Below are positions 34,399 through 44,027 of a stretch of DNA of 64,000 bases, in pieces. Made by a program: the position numbers and the translations under genes. Each line of letters starts with the position of its first letter. The stretch's first letter is position 1. The DNA lies in assembly GCA_951812535.1 (NCBI GenBank), contig CATOSK010000006.1:248001-312000 (forward strand), written 5' to 3'. The notes under the pieces were generated by a model that ran no database searches, was not told where the DNA came from, and saw only the letters and a program-made list of their open reading frames with translations. This DNA is from an uncultured Dehalococcoidia bacterium. GTDB taxonomy: Bacteria > Chloroflexota > Dehalococcoidia > Lucifugimonadales > UBA3495.

Positions 34399-37300
34399 CT
34401 ACCCTCCGCCCCCACCGAGTACCTTCTCCGCCGCGTCCACGGCTTCCTCCATGGCCTGGGACAAGTCCTCGAGCCGTACTTCCTGTTGCGGCTTGAGGTA
34501 GAGGAAGACCACCTCCTTGACCGCCTTGCCCGTTACTTCCCCTACGGCGTGGGCGTAGGCCCCACCCTGCAGCCGGTACCGGGCCACGGCGTCCCCTGCA
34601 CCGTCAGCGGATACAGAGTCGGTCTTGTAATCGACCACCACCAACCCGTCGGGCTCCTCAAAAAGCAAGTCAATGAAACCCTGCAGGGAGCCATGGCCGA
34701 TGGGCGTCGCAACCGGTACCTCCCTCCACAATCTCCCGGAAGCCAAGGCCCGCTCCACGATCGCGCTCTGGACGGCGACGCGGGCCAGGTCGGCGACCTC
34801 CTCCTCGTGACCGGGGATTCCTTCGGCCACCGCCTGGGCCCGGGCCCGTTCCTCCAGCCCCTGGCCCGTGGCGAGGTCGATGGACTGGAGAACGGCGTGG
34901 ACCGCCCGCCCCACATGGGTACCGGCCCGGCCCCTCTTCCAGGGCTCATCCGCAGTTTCCCCCTCTGGCTTGTCCTCTGCTCCGGCGCCGTGCAGGCCGG
35001 TAGCGGCGGCATACGATGGCCGGGACAGGGACTCCACCAGCTCTGCCCGGTCCTGCTGCCAGCGCTCCCAGGCCTCGATGGAGTGGTCGGGCTCGGCGCT
35101 CTCGGGATGGTCGCCTGCGTCGTCATCTGCTGCCGGTTCCTCCGCCAACCCCGCGCCGGTCAGGGTTACCGGCTCCCAGAGGTGGGCGGCGTCGGCAAGG
35201 TAGCGGGAGATGGAACCGGCACGGGTTTTGTCGCCCGAGGGCCCGGAGCCGCGGCGCAGGCTCAGGACCAGGTGGTCGCGGGCCCGGGTGGCCGCGACGT
35301 ACATGAGGCGAACGTCCTCCGCGGCGGACATCATGTCTTCCCGGTCCTTCAAGTCCTCGAACCCCTGGGTGCAGAAGCGGTCTCCTTTCGGCCCAAAACC
35401 CACTTCGACACTGCCGTTGGCGCGGTCAAAGAGGGCTGGCTCACCCCGGCGGTTACTCTGGGAGTTGATGCCGGTCAGCACCACCACCGGGAACTCCAGG
35501 CCCTTGGCCGCGTGGACGGTCATCACCCGCACCGACTCCTCGTCCGACTCGGGCACCGGCGACTCGGTGACCCGGGCGCCCTCCGCCATCTGGTCCTCCA
35601 CCCACCGGATGAAAGCGCGCAGTGGGCCGCCGCCCGCGGCTGCGAACTGCCAGGCCCGCTCGACCATGAACCGGTACCGGCGCCACTGCTCCCGCATCCG
35701 CGGATGTCCCGCTGCCGCCTCCATCAACCCCCGGTCCCGCACGAAGCGGTCTACGAGGTAAGCGGCGGGCTCCCAGATACGGTCCTCGTGAAAGCGCCGC
35801 AATACCGACAAGGCTTCCGCCACCGGCCCGGGAGGGCCCTCGGGTTGGTCTGCCAGGCAATCAAACCGTCCTCCTGTCTGGTGGTGGCGAAACAGTTCCA
35901 CGTCGCTGCATCCGAAAGCCACCGACCGCAGCGCCGCCACGGTGGCAACCTGGTCCGCCGGGTTGTCGATGGCCTTGAGACAGTTGAGCAGGTCCCTGAT
36001 CTCCTGGGTTTCGAAGACCAGCGATGCGCTCTCCACCCGGTAGGGAACATTACGGCCTTCCATCGCGCGTTCCAGAGAGGGCAGCCCGGTGCGGGCCGGC
36101 ATCAGCACGCAAATATCGGAGTAAACGGCCCGGCGGTAAACTTCACGGCCGGCCTCTTCGCTGGCGCTCCGGTCCAGGACCTGCCAGCCCTCGGTCACGA
36201 TCTGCCGCAACAGCGCCGCGATGTCCGAAGCTTCCGCCCCGCGGATGCCATCCATCGGCCCCGGCATGGCTTCGTCTCCCAGGGCCCAGACCCGGGGGCC
36301 GGCCGGGTTGTCGGTGCGGGCCTCCCAACGGGGAGTCATTACCTCATAGTGCGCCTGGACATAGTCGTCCCCGGCCCCCTCCTCGGCCATCCATCCTGAG
36401 AAGAGATGGTTGACCCAATCGGTGACGGGACTCTGGGAGCGGAAGTTCTGCACGAGGCTCACGGTGCGGCCGCCGGCCCGCTCCATCCGCTGCTGCAGGC
36501 GGCGCATCTGTTGAACGTCGGCGCGTCGGAAGCGGTAGATGGACTGCTTCGGGTCTCCCACGACGAATAGCTTGCCCTGCTCCGGGACTATCCCCTCCCA
36601 GGTCCTGGGGCGGTCCACATCCGGCACACCTTCGGAAACGTCCTCCGCCAGCAACATGGCGATTTCCGCCTGGATCGGATCGGTGTCCTGGGACTCGTCA
36701 ATGAGCAGATGGGAGAAACGACGCCGGAAGTGGTCACGCACCTCCACCTGGTCCCGCAGCATGTCCCGGGCCCAGACCAGCAGGTCGTGGAACTCGGCCC
36801 GGCCCTCGGCCCTCCTCTGGTCGGCGTACTCCAGGGCGAAGTCCCGAAGGCCTTGGAGAATGAAAGCCAGGGAGTGCCGGCGGGCCGACGCCACTTCCTG
36901 GACAACGGCCTCTTGCAATTCTTCCAGCAGGTCCTTGAGGGCTTTGCATGCGTTGACGCCGGTGACCGGGTCGGTCTCCCAATCGGCCTGCCGCCCGCGG
37001 GTCTGCTTCAACGGTAGGGCCCGCTGCAAAAGCCGGAGCGGCGACACCGCCCCCGGCACGGCCAATCGTCGCAGCGTAGCCTGTTTTCCCCGGACGTGGT
37101 TGAACAGCTGGTCCTCTTCAGCCAGCCTCGAAAACCCGCAGAGCCGGTCAGCTTCGGGCCACCGGGCCAGCACGGTGGAAACCGCCTCTCCGTGGGTGCC
37201 GGTCCCGGCAGGAAAGCTGGCGGGGTAAAGGTCTGCATAGTTCTCGTGGAAGGCCCGGGCCACGTCCTTAAGCTGGCCCAGGGTCAACCCCAGGGTCAGC

Positions 37301-37827
37301 GCAATAGCCATGTGCGGGGCCAGCGGAGAGTCGGACTCCAGCGCGGCGTCCAGCCAGGTTTCCCAAGCATCGCCGAACTTCAGGCCGGCCGAGATCTCGT
37401 CGGTGGTATCGAACCCCGGCGGAAGGCCCGCCTCCAGCGGCCGCTCGTGGAGCAGCAAGGCAGCGAAGGAGTGGAGCGTCCGGATCGTAGCCTGGTCAAG
37501 GTCGGAGAGGCCCTGGCGGCAACGCTCCCGGCGGGCCCCGTCCTCCGTGGCCTCCGCCTCTTCTTCCAGCCTCTCCCGGATACGGTGCCGCAGCTCCGCC
37601 GCGGCCGCCTCGGTGAAGGTGATGGCCGCGAGCCGGTCCAGGGTGGTCCGGCCCTCTGCCACCAGGTTGACCGCCCGGGAAACCAGGCTGTGGGTCTTGC
37701 CCGTGCCGGCGCTGGCCTCGACGAACAGGGTTTCAGCAAGCTCGGTCTCAATGACATTACGTGCTTCCCAATCGCTCGGCCGGAAACTTTCAGAGGGCGT
37801 GACTCCGGCGGAAGGCCCCTGGACCAT
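34399..37827 (-). CDS. addA: UvrD-family helicase-nuclease, AddA-like, 1142 aa
   Basis: This is the helicase-nuclease subunit for processing DNA double-strand ends before recombination. Walker A is GTGKT at 41-45; motif II is LLIDESQDTDPIQ; VGDPKQSIYRFR and the later VMTVHAAKGLEFPVVVL are SF1A motifs. The C-terminal nuclease has VVDYKTD with Asp1066 and Lys1068 of the PD-(D/E)XK fold. The ATG at 37827 is 1 nt after the addB stop (TAGAATG), with AAGGAGGGG inside the end of addB, so the two are coupled. An open frame continues upstream through addB but is not used. Confidence 0.9.
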   Translation of the reverse strand: MVQGPSAGVTPSESFRPSDWEARNVIETELAETLFVEASAGTGKTHSLVSRAVNLVAEGRTTLDRLAAITFTEAAAAELRHRIRERLEEEAEATEDGARRERCRQGLSDLDQATIRTLHSFAALLLHERPLEAGLPPGFDTTDEISAGLKFGDAWETWLDAALESDSPLAPHMAIALTLGLTLGQLKDVARAFHENYADLYPASFPAGTGTHGEAVSTVLARWPEADRLCGFSRLAEEDQLFNHVRGKQATLRRLAVPGAVSPLRLLQRALPLKQTRGRQADWETDPVTGVNACKALKDLLEELQEAVVQEVASARRHSLAFILQGLRDFALEYADQRRAEGRAEFHDLLVWARDMLRDQVEVRDHFRRRFSHLLIDESQDTDPIQAEIAMLLAEDVSEGVPDVDRPRTWEGIVPEQGKLFVVGDPKQSIYRFRRADVQQMRRLQQRMERAGGRTVSLVQNFRSQSPVTDWVNHLFSGWMAEEGAGDDYVQAHYEVMTPRWEARTDNPAGPRVWALGDEAMPGPMDGIRGAEASDIAALLRQIVTEGWQVLDRSASEEAGREVYRRAVYSDICVLMPARTGLPSLERAMEGRNVPYRVESASLVFETQEIRDLLNCLKAIDNPADQVATVAALRSVAFGCSDVELFRHHQTGGRFDCLADQPEGPPGPVAEALSVLRRFHEDRIWEPAAYLVDRFVRDRGLMEAAAGHPRMREQWRRYRFMVERAWQFAAAGGGPLRAFIRWVEDQMAEGARVTESPVPESDEESVRVMTVHAAKGLEFPVVVLTGINSQSNRRGEPALFDRANGSVEVGFGPKGDRFCTQGFEDLKDREDMMSAAEDVRLMYVAATRARDHLVLSLRRGSGPSGDKTRAGSISRYLADAAHLWEPVTLTGAGLAEEPAADDDAGDHPESAEPDHSIEAWERWQQDRAELVESLSRPSYAAATGLHGAGAEDKPEGETADEPWKRGRAGTHVGRAVHAVLQSIDLATGQGLEERARAQAVAEGIPGHEEEVADLARVAVQSAIVERALASGRLWREVPVATPIGHGSLQGFIDLLFEEPDGLVVVDYKTDSVSADGAGDAVARYRLQGGAYAHAVGEVTGKAVKEVVFLYLKPQQEVRLEDLSQAMEEAVDAAEKVLGGGGG

Positions 37828-37828
37828 T

Positions 37829-40800
37829 CTATTCCCCTCCTTCGCCGGTGTCCGGTGGTTCACCGTCCGACAGTTGCCGGTAGGAATCCAGCAGCGGGTC
37901 GCTTTTCTTGCGTTCCCAGATGTCGGCCCGGCGGGAGGGACAGAGTGAGTCGAAGTCGCAGAACCTGCAGTTCTCCGGCCCTCCCTGGCCTGCCGGGTTC
38001 CCCGGGTTAGCGGGAAAGACCCCCTGGCGGATGCCCTCGACAATGGTGGACACCCCATCCCGGAACCGCTGGGCCGTTGCCTCGTCACCGATGTCGAAGT
38101 ACCTCTGGGGATAAAGCCGGAACCCTCCCCGGCTGGTCGTGAACCAGTAGGCGGCACGGACGAGGGCGGCGCCCGGGTACAGGCTGCGGGCGGCCAGGGA
38201 ATAGACTCCCAGCTGGAGTCGCCTTCCCCGGTCGATTGGGTCCTTCTCCAGGTTGGCGTAGGGCCGGCTGTTTCCCGTCTTGTAGTCGATCACTAGGGCA
38301 GCGCTGCCGTCGCCGTTGGCGTCCAGCCGGTCAATGATGCCCCGAAAACGCACCCCTGTCTCCTCGTCAAATACTTCCGGCGTTGCGCCTCCCAGCCCGA
38401 ACCGGACCTCTGGAAGCAGCCGGCTGGTGCCGTTGGCCGTCCTCAGCCGGGCATCCTCCTCGAGGAAGGAAGTCAGGTCCTCCCGGATGTCCTCCTTGTC
38501 CAGGTCCCACAGCAGGGGTTTTCCGGTGACGCCCCGCGACTCGGCCTCCTGGAAGGCCTCTTCGGCCAGGCGCATCAAGCGGCGGTGGGCGTTCTCGTCC
38601 CAACTTTCCCCGGGATCAGGCATGGCCCCCGAAGCATCGGTTTCAACCACAAAGCGCTCCAGGATGTGATGCACCAGGCTGCCCCGTTCCAGGGGGGTTA
38701 TGGCGGCCGTTTCCTCCGGGGTCTCCAGGGCGGATAAGCGCAGCACGTGGCCGAGGAAGTACCGGTAGGGACAGCCCGCCCACGTTTCCAGGCTGGTGGG
38801 CGACACGGCTGATCCCTGCAGCCGTTCCCCGAACCGGCCGCTCCCTCCCTCTCCCGACAGGTTGCCGTCGAACTCGGTCAGGCTCTCCGAGTAACGGCTG
38901 CGCCCCAGGCGGTGCGCCCGTAGCAGGCTTCCCCGGGATGCCAGGGGATGGCGGCCCATCGGCCTCGCCATGCCGCCCCACCGCAGGAGACGGTTGAGGC
39001 GATAGTCGTGGCCGTCCGCCAGGGACAGGTCGGCCAGAGCGGCCAGGCTCCGCTGGGACGATACGTCCACCGTCAGCCAAGGGCGGTCTCCCAATCGGGC
39101 CAACCCGCTGGTATGCACCGTCTGCCCCTCCAGGGCCGAAGCCTGTTCCAGCAACCAGCGCGACAGATGGGCCTGCCTCTGGGAAGCGGCATCGGCCACC
39201 GGATAGGACAGGAACCTCCGTGGTGCCGAAGCCGCCGCCGACAGGTAGTCGTACCGTTCCACGGCGATGCGCTCCTCGACCCTGTTGGGGCCGCCGGCAG
39301 CGCGCCAGTAGGATTCCGGCAGCAGTGGGTCCGGGGTGATGGCCGGCGGTGCAGCCCCTTCGATCATGCCCACCAGCCACACCACGTCGAAGTCCATTCC
39401 GGCGGCGGATGCAAAGGGGGACACGAACACGCCCCGTCCGGTCGGCCCCAGGTGCCCCACCAGGGTCCGCAGCGAGTCGGCAACGGCGCGCTTGAACTCC
39501 CCGGGCGTGGTGGAGGGACGGACCCGGTCCGCGCCCCGCAGTTCCTCGAGGACGCGGTCGATCCGCTCCCGGAACACAAGCTCGGCGTCAGGGAGCTTCG
39601 GCGCCAGGTATTTGTCGAGGAGGAGGCTGGCCCAGTTGCAGTATTCGCTCCAGGACCGGCCTGCATCCGGCGGAGCCGTGTCCGCCGCCAGTTTCTCTAC
39701 GAATGCCAGCACCAGGCGGGCGGCCGCGGCCTCCTCCCTCATTCGGAAGGCCCGGGCTTCCGTGATTTCCCCGTCCGATTCCCTGCTTTCCGCATCCTCG
39801 GACAGTCGCTGCGCATGGCGGCCCAGGCGGTCCCGCCACTGCTTCAGCCCACCGGCCACACCCGCCGACCGGGCCAGCGAGTCCCAGCCGCTGGGGTTGA
39901 AGGCGGATTCATGGACGCCGGGCGGTAGGACGGGGCAACCGGTTAGCCAGGCCATCACCGCTTCCCTTGTGTAGCCGCCTTCCGGCAGTTCCAGCAGCCC
40001 GGTCAGAGTACGCCCCACTCCGGTGTCGGCCAACGAGTCCCTGCCGGGACCGGCCACCGGCAGGCCCGCCAGGCGCAGCTCGTCCCGGATCAGGGTGCCG
40101 TAGGGATTTTCCATCCGGTAGAGAACTGCCATCCGGTGGAATGGGGTGCCCTGCTGCTCGGCTTCCCCGGCGATTTGCCGGATTACCCACCGCAGTTCCT
40201 CGTGCGTGTTGGGAGCGATATGAACATGGGCTTCTCCATCCGGCGGAGATGGCGCGGTCCCCGCACCGTCCTCGAGTGGGTCCCCCATGACTGGTTTCAG
40301 AGCATCGATTGTTTCCCGTACTGGTGCGTCGGCAGCTTCGTCTCCGGTGGTGCCCAGGACGACGGCGCACCAGCCCCCTTCCGCCAGGGCTCCCAGCAAA
40401 TCCATCTGGGACGGGCTGACCCGGCGCGGCAGGAAGAAGACGATCTGCCCCAGGTCTTGCAGAGCGGGGGCAGCGGCGTTGCGGACGGCGGCGGCGGCGG
40501 CGGCCGTCAGGTCCTCCACGTCGTACCAGTCCTGCCCGGTAGCCTTCCGGTATCTTCGGAAAAGCCGCGCCACCGCTCCCGAAACACCGCCCTCCGCTTC
40601 CAGAGCGTCCCGCGCAGCCTCGTCCAGGCGGCGAATCTGGTTGAAGGATGCCCGCAGGCTGTCCTGGGTGCTGCGGTGGTCCCTTACCGGGGCCAGGGGG
40701 CCGTCATCCCCTTCCAGGACCTGCCGCAGCAAGATGCTCTGCAACACCGCGGTGAGCGGCCGCTTTCCGGCCAGTTGTACCGCTCCCAGCAGCTCCGCCA

Positions 40801-41035
40801 GCATTGGCAGTTCGATGAACCTGACATTGGCGAATCCCCGCCGCCCCAGGTCATGGCGCAGGCTCAGGCTGGCATACCGGGACGGCGCCGCCACCGTAAC
40901 CGGGGCCAGGGGGTCTCCGTTCTTGGCAGAGCCGACCAGGTCCCACAGCGCCTCCCGCAAGGAAGGCGACTGGCGGCCCACTACCAGGCGGCCACTGGAG
41001 GGGAGGCCCTCACTCCCGGCGCTGCTGCGGTCCAT
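37829..41035 (-). CDS. addB: PD-(D/E)XK nuclease, AddB-like, 1068 aa
   Basis: This is the partner of the AddA-like helicase. The C-terminal third has the RecB-type nuclease with LVIDYKTGNSR and four cysteines placed as in the AddB iron-sulfur cluster: one in WAGCPYRYFLG, three in CRFCDFDSLC. The N-terminal part resembles an inactivated helicase; I see no Walker A GKT, so ATP use by this subunit is doubtful. The start at 41035 overlaps the end of the upstream CoA-transferase gene by 26 bp, so all four minus-strand genes 43654-34399 may be one transcript, an odd mix of metabolism and repair. Confidence 0.85.
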   Translation of the reverse strand: MDRSSAGSEGLPSSGRLVVGRQSPSLREALWDLVGSAKNGDPLAPVTVAAPSRYASLSLRHDLGRRGFANVRFIELPMLAELLGAVQLAGKRPLTAVLQSILLRQVLEGDDGPLAPVRDHRSTQDSLRASFNQIRRLDEAARDALEAEGGVSGAVARLFRRYRKATGQDWYDVEDLTAAAAAAVRNAAAPALQDLGQIVFFLPRRVSPSQMDLLGALAEGGWCAVVLGTTGDEAADAPVRETIDALKPVMGDPLEDGAGTAPSPPDGEAHVHIAPNTHEELRWVIRQIAGEAEQQGTPFHRMAVLYRMENPYGTLIRDELRLAGLPVAGPGRDSLADTGVGRTLTGLLELPEGGYTREAVMAWLTGCPVLPPGVHESAFNPSGWDSLARSAGVAGGLKQWRDRLGRHAQRLSEDAESRESDGEITEARAFRMREEAAAARLVLAFVEKLAADTAPPDAGRSWSEYCNWASLLLDKYLAPKLPDAELVFRERIDRVLEELRGADRVRPSTTPGEFKRAVADSLRTLVGHLGPTGRGVFVSPFASAAGMDFDVVWLVGMIEGAAPPAITPDPLLPESYWRAAGGPNRVEERIAVERYDYLSAAASAPRRFLSYPVADAASQRQAHLSRWLLEQASALEGQTVHTSGLARLGDRPWLTVDVSSQRSLAALADLSLADGHDYRLNRLLRWGGMARPMGRHPLASRGSLLRAHRLGRSRYSESLTEFDGNLSGEGGSGRFGERLQGSAVSPTSLETWAGCPYRYFLGHVLRLSALETPEETAAITPLERGSLVHHILERFVVETDASGAMPDPGESWDENAHRRLMRLAEEAFQEAESRGVTGKPLLWDLDKEDIREDLTSFLEEDARLRTANGTSRLLPEVRFGLGGATPEVFDEETGVRFRGIIDRLDANGDGSAALVIDYKTGNSRPYANLEKDPIDRGRRLQLGVYSLAARSLYPGAALVRAAYWFTTSRGGFRLYPQRYFDIGDEATAQRFRDGVSTIVEGIRQGVFPANPGNPAGQGGPENCRFCDFDSLCPSRRADIWERKKSDPLLDSYRQLSDGEPPDTGEGGE

Positions 41036-42389
41036 CGTATTCCCGTTCCCAGTATTCCTGTGCTACCACTTCCGCGTAGTCGCTTTCGTACCGTTGCAGC
41101 CGCCCCTGGCGCACCTGCTCGTCCAGGGAAGGGCGCTGGACCCCCACCGGGTTGGTGGGAGCATAGCCAATGACTCCCTCCGCTTCCAGGCCCTCCAGGT
41201 CGGCGTCCGTGTACCCGAGAATCTCGGCAAATACCAGCCGGTTGTGTTCCCCCATGACCGGCGCAGCCCTGCCGGACACGGCGGGAGTCTCGGACAGCTT
41301 CCAGGGACGGCCGGCGTAGGGAAGGCGAGCCATCCCCGTGCTGGGATGGTGCGGCACGACCTCGTAGAAATTGCGTTCCTTGAGGTGGGGATTGAACAAC
41401 AGGTCCTTGCTGTCCAGCACCGCTCCTGCCGGCACCCCTCTGTTTTGGAGCGCATCCATCAGCCGGTGGGAGTCCCAGTCACGGGTCGCTTCAGCCAGGT
41501 ATTCGTCCAGGGCTTCCCCGTGCTGCCGCCGGTCCAGGGGGGTGGCGAACCGGGGATCTCCCAGCCACCGGGGTCTTCCCAGGACGTCGCACAGCGCGGA
41601 CCATTCCGCGTCGCTGGCCACGGCGATAACGCACCACCGGTCGTTGCCCCGGCAGGGGTAGCACCCGTGGGGCGCCATCACCGGGTCTTCATTGCCCATG
41701 CGGGGCCGGACCCGGCCGTTTACGGTGTAGTCCAGCAACGCCTCCGGGACGGTGGCGCTGGCCGTTTGGGTCTGGGACACATCGATGAACTGTCCCTCCC
41801 CGGTCCGCAGCCGGTGCATCAGGGCCGTCATGACGGCGAAGACGGTGTGCTCCCCGCCCGTGTAGTCAGTATATGGAATCTCCGACATGACCGGACCGCC
41901 GTCCGTGTACCCGGTCATGTAGGCCAGCCCGGACGCCCCCTCCGTCGCCGGACCGGTGGCCCCGAAGTTGGCCCACGGGCCGTCGTAGCCGTAGCCGGTG
42001 GAGGACACCATGATGATGTCCGGCTTGATGCGCCGGAGGTCATCGTACTCCAGCCGGAAGTTCTTGATTACCCGGGGGGTGAAGTTCTCGGCAAAGACGT
42101 CGCTGACCGCGACCAGCTCCCGGAGGATCTGGAGGCCCCGGGGCTGGCCCAGGTCCAGGGTGATGCCCAGCTTGTTGCGGTTCTGCTCGTAGAAGTTGGC
42201 TGCCCGGTTCCAGAACTCCCCGTCCACATCGTTCCGGTACAGGGAATCGGAGCGATAGCTCTCCAGGCGCTGGCAGGACTCCAGGCGTATCACCTGCGCC
42301 CCCATGTCCGCCAGCAGCTTCATCGCATAGGGGATGGCAATCAGCTGGCCCATTTCGATCACCCGGACACCGGCGAGGGGACTGCTCAT
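41010..42389 (-). CDS. CaiB/BaiF family III CoA-transferase with catalytic Asp, 459 aa
   Basis: The N-terminus GVRVIEMGQLIAIPYAMKLL and GAQVIRLES are typical. The family middle is ENFTPRVIKNFRLEYDDLR, and Asp175 in PYTDYTGGE aligns with the catalytic Asp of the family. It is longer than usual (about 400 residues), with a hydrophilic C-terminal tail. The start is 2 nt after the stop of the upstream CoA-transferase gene, which lacks the Asp, so the two are probably made together and may form a heteromer, as BbsE/BbsF do in toluene degradation. Confidence 0.88.
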   Translation of the reverse strand: MSSPLAGVRVIEMGQLIAIPYAMKLLADMGAQVIRLESCQRLESYRSDSLYRNDVDGEFWNRAANFYEQNRNKLGITLDLGQPRGLQILRELVAVSDVFAENFTPRVIKNFRLEYDDLRRIKPDIIMVSSTGYGYDGPWANFGATGPATEGASGLAYMTGYTDGGPVMSEIPYTDYTGGEHTVFAVMTALMHRLRTGEGQFIDVSQTQTASATVPEALLDYTVNGRVRPRMGNEDPVMAPHGCYPCRGNDRWCVIAVASDAEWSALCDVLGRPRWLGDPRFATPLDRRQHGEALDEYLAEATRDWDSHRLMDALQNRGVPAGAVLDSKDLLFNPHLKERNFYEVVPHHPSTGMARLPYAGRPWKLSETPAVSGRAAPVMGEHNRLVFAEILGYTDADLEGLEAEGVIGYAPTNPVGVQRPSLDEQVRQGRLQRYESDYAEVVAQEYWEREYDGPQQRRE

Positions 42390-42391
42390 GC

Positions 42392-43654
42392 TCAGATTAC
42401 CTCCATTGCCCGGAGCTGCACGATGTCCTCTTCCGAATACCCCAGGCGGTCATGCAGCACTTCCCGGTTGTCCTGCCCCAGGGTTGGGACCGCCCGCCGC
42501 GCTTCCCAGGGAGTGCCGCTCATCAGGAAGGGAGCGCCGGGGAACTTGACGCTGCCCATCTCCGGGTGTTCCAGGTCCACGAAATACTCCCTGGCCTCGA
42601 ACTGGGGATTGGCCAGGACTTCTGCCGGAGAATCAATGACGCCGAAGATGAACCTGTGCTGGTGGGCCGCGTAGAACATCTCCTGCTTCCTCCTGGACTC
42701 GAACACCCGGTCCAGGATATCTCCCAGCTCTTCGGCGTTGGCCAGGCGTGCCGAGGCGCTGCTGAACTTTTCATCGTCCAGCTCCGGCGCGTCCAGAAGC
42801 TCCACCATCGCTCCCCAGTCGACCCGGGAAGACACGCCGGGGTTGGGCAGGATGTACCCGTCGGAAGCGGCCCGCAGGCGGGTCAGGTCGCCGCTGTGGT
42901 TGGGCTGACGCCGCCGCACCCCTCCAAAGTAGGTGTAGTTGTTGGTGACGTCCCGCAGGGCCGACGCGATGCTTTCCTGTATGGATACGTCCACGTGCTG
43001 TCCCTGCCCGGTCAGCCGCTGGTGGTAGAGGGCCATGAGCACGGCGGATGCGGTGTTGGTTCCCGCCTTGAACTGGGCCTGGCTGAAGGCATGTTTCAGG
43101 GGCTCCCGGTCGTAGGCCCCGAAAATGTACATCAAGCCGCCCAGCGCATACTCCACGATCTCAGTAGCCTTGTAGTCTCGGTAGGGCCCGGTCTGCCCGA
43201 AATTGGAAATCGAGGCCATCACCAGCCCGGGGTTGACCTCCCGCAGCGCCGCGTAGTCCAGTCCCAGGGATGGCATGACCCTGGGGGAAAAGTTCTCCAC
43301 CACCACGTCCGAGTCCCGCACCAGCTCTTTGACTATTTCCTGGCCCAGCCGGGACTTAAGGTTCAGGGTGATGCTGCGCTTGCTGGTGTTGAGGTACAGG
43401 AACAGGAGGCTCTTTTCCGTTTCAGGCTCGTCGTGGTAGAAGGGCGGCATTCGGCGGGCCGGGTCTCCCTCCGGACGTTCCACCTTGGTGACCTCCGCGC
43501 CAAAATCGGCCAGCAGCTTGGTGCAATATGGCCCGGCAATGTGGTGGGTAAGGTCCAGCACCTTCACCCCTTCCAGCGCTCCTGCCGTCAACTTGCCCTC
43601 CATGGTCAACCCGATTTCCGGCCGCCGCCTCCGTGCGGTGGCTTCCCTCCCCAT
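42392..43654 (-). CDS. CaiB/BaiF CoA-transferase-like subunit lacking catalytic Asp, 420 aa
   Basis: Family features are plain: GVKVLDLTHHIAGPYCTKLL, GAEVTKVERPEGDPAR, ENFSPRVMPSLGLDY. At the active-site position the sequence is FSQAQFKAGTN, with Gln194 where the catalytic Asp should be. It therefore probably cannot form the aspartyl-CoA intermediate itself. The neighbouring gene, coupled 2 nt downstream, has the Asp. The ATG at 43654 has GGGAG about 5 nt upstream; an internal ATG at 43603 lacks a ribosome site but marks where family similarity begins. Confidence 0.85.
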   Translation of the reverse strand: MGREATARRRRPEIGLTMEGKLTAGALEGVKVLDLTHHIAGPYCTKLLADFGAEVTKVERPEGDPARRMPPFYHDEPETEKSLLFLYLNTSKRSITLNLKSRLGQEIVKELVRDSDVVVENFSPRVMPSLGLDYAALREVNPGLVMASISNFGQTGPYRDYKATEIVEYALGGLMYIFGAYDREPLKHAFSQAQFKAGTNTASAVLMALYHQRLTGQGQHVDVSIQESIASALRDVTNNYTYFGGVRRRQPNHSGDLTRLRAASDGYILPNPGVSSRVDWGAMVELLDAPELDDEKFSSASARLANAEELGDILDRVFESRRKQEMFYAAHQHRFIFGVIDSPAEVLANPQFEAREYFVDLEHPEMGSVKFPGAPFLMSGTPWEARRAVPTLGQDNREVLHDRLGYSEEDIVQLRAMEVI

Positions 43655-44027
43655 TGCCGCTCCCTATTGTAATGTCTTCGCCAGGATTCCACCTGCCCCC
43701 CAACCCCTTTCAACATGACGATTGCCAAGTCCCTGTCCGGCCAATTGCAACTCCCGCCACCTGTTTCCCCATCATCCCCGCGTATACCCCGCCCAAACCG
43801 GCAGCAACTCCAGATTTGATAACGGGTGAGGGAAAGCCCGGTCCAGGACTCCCGGCGCCGGCATCACATCCGGCAAGCCCCTCCAACCGGGATGGCGGTA
43901 TTCTTCGCCCGCGTCCCCCTGGGTGTATACTCCGTGCCTATACATACGGGACATTCCCACCATAACCGCCACTTTTTGTCGAAACGGCCCTCGTTCCAGA
44001 CCCGTCCCTCCCCGGTTCACGGTTTCA

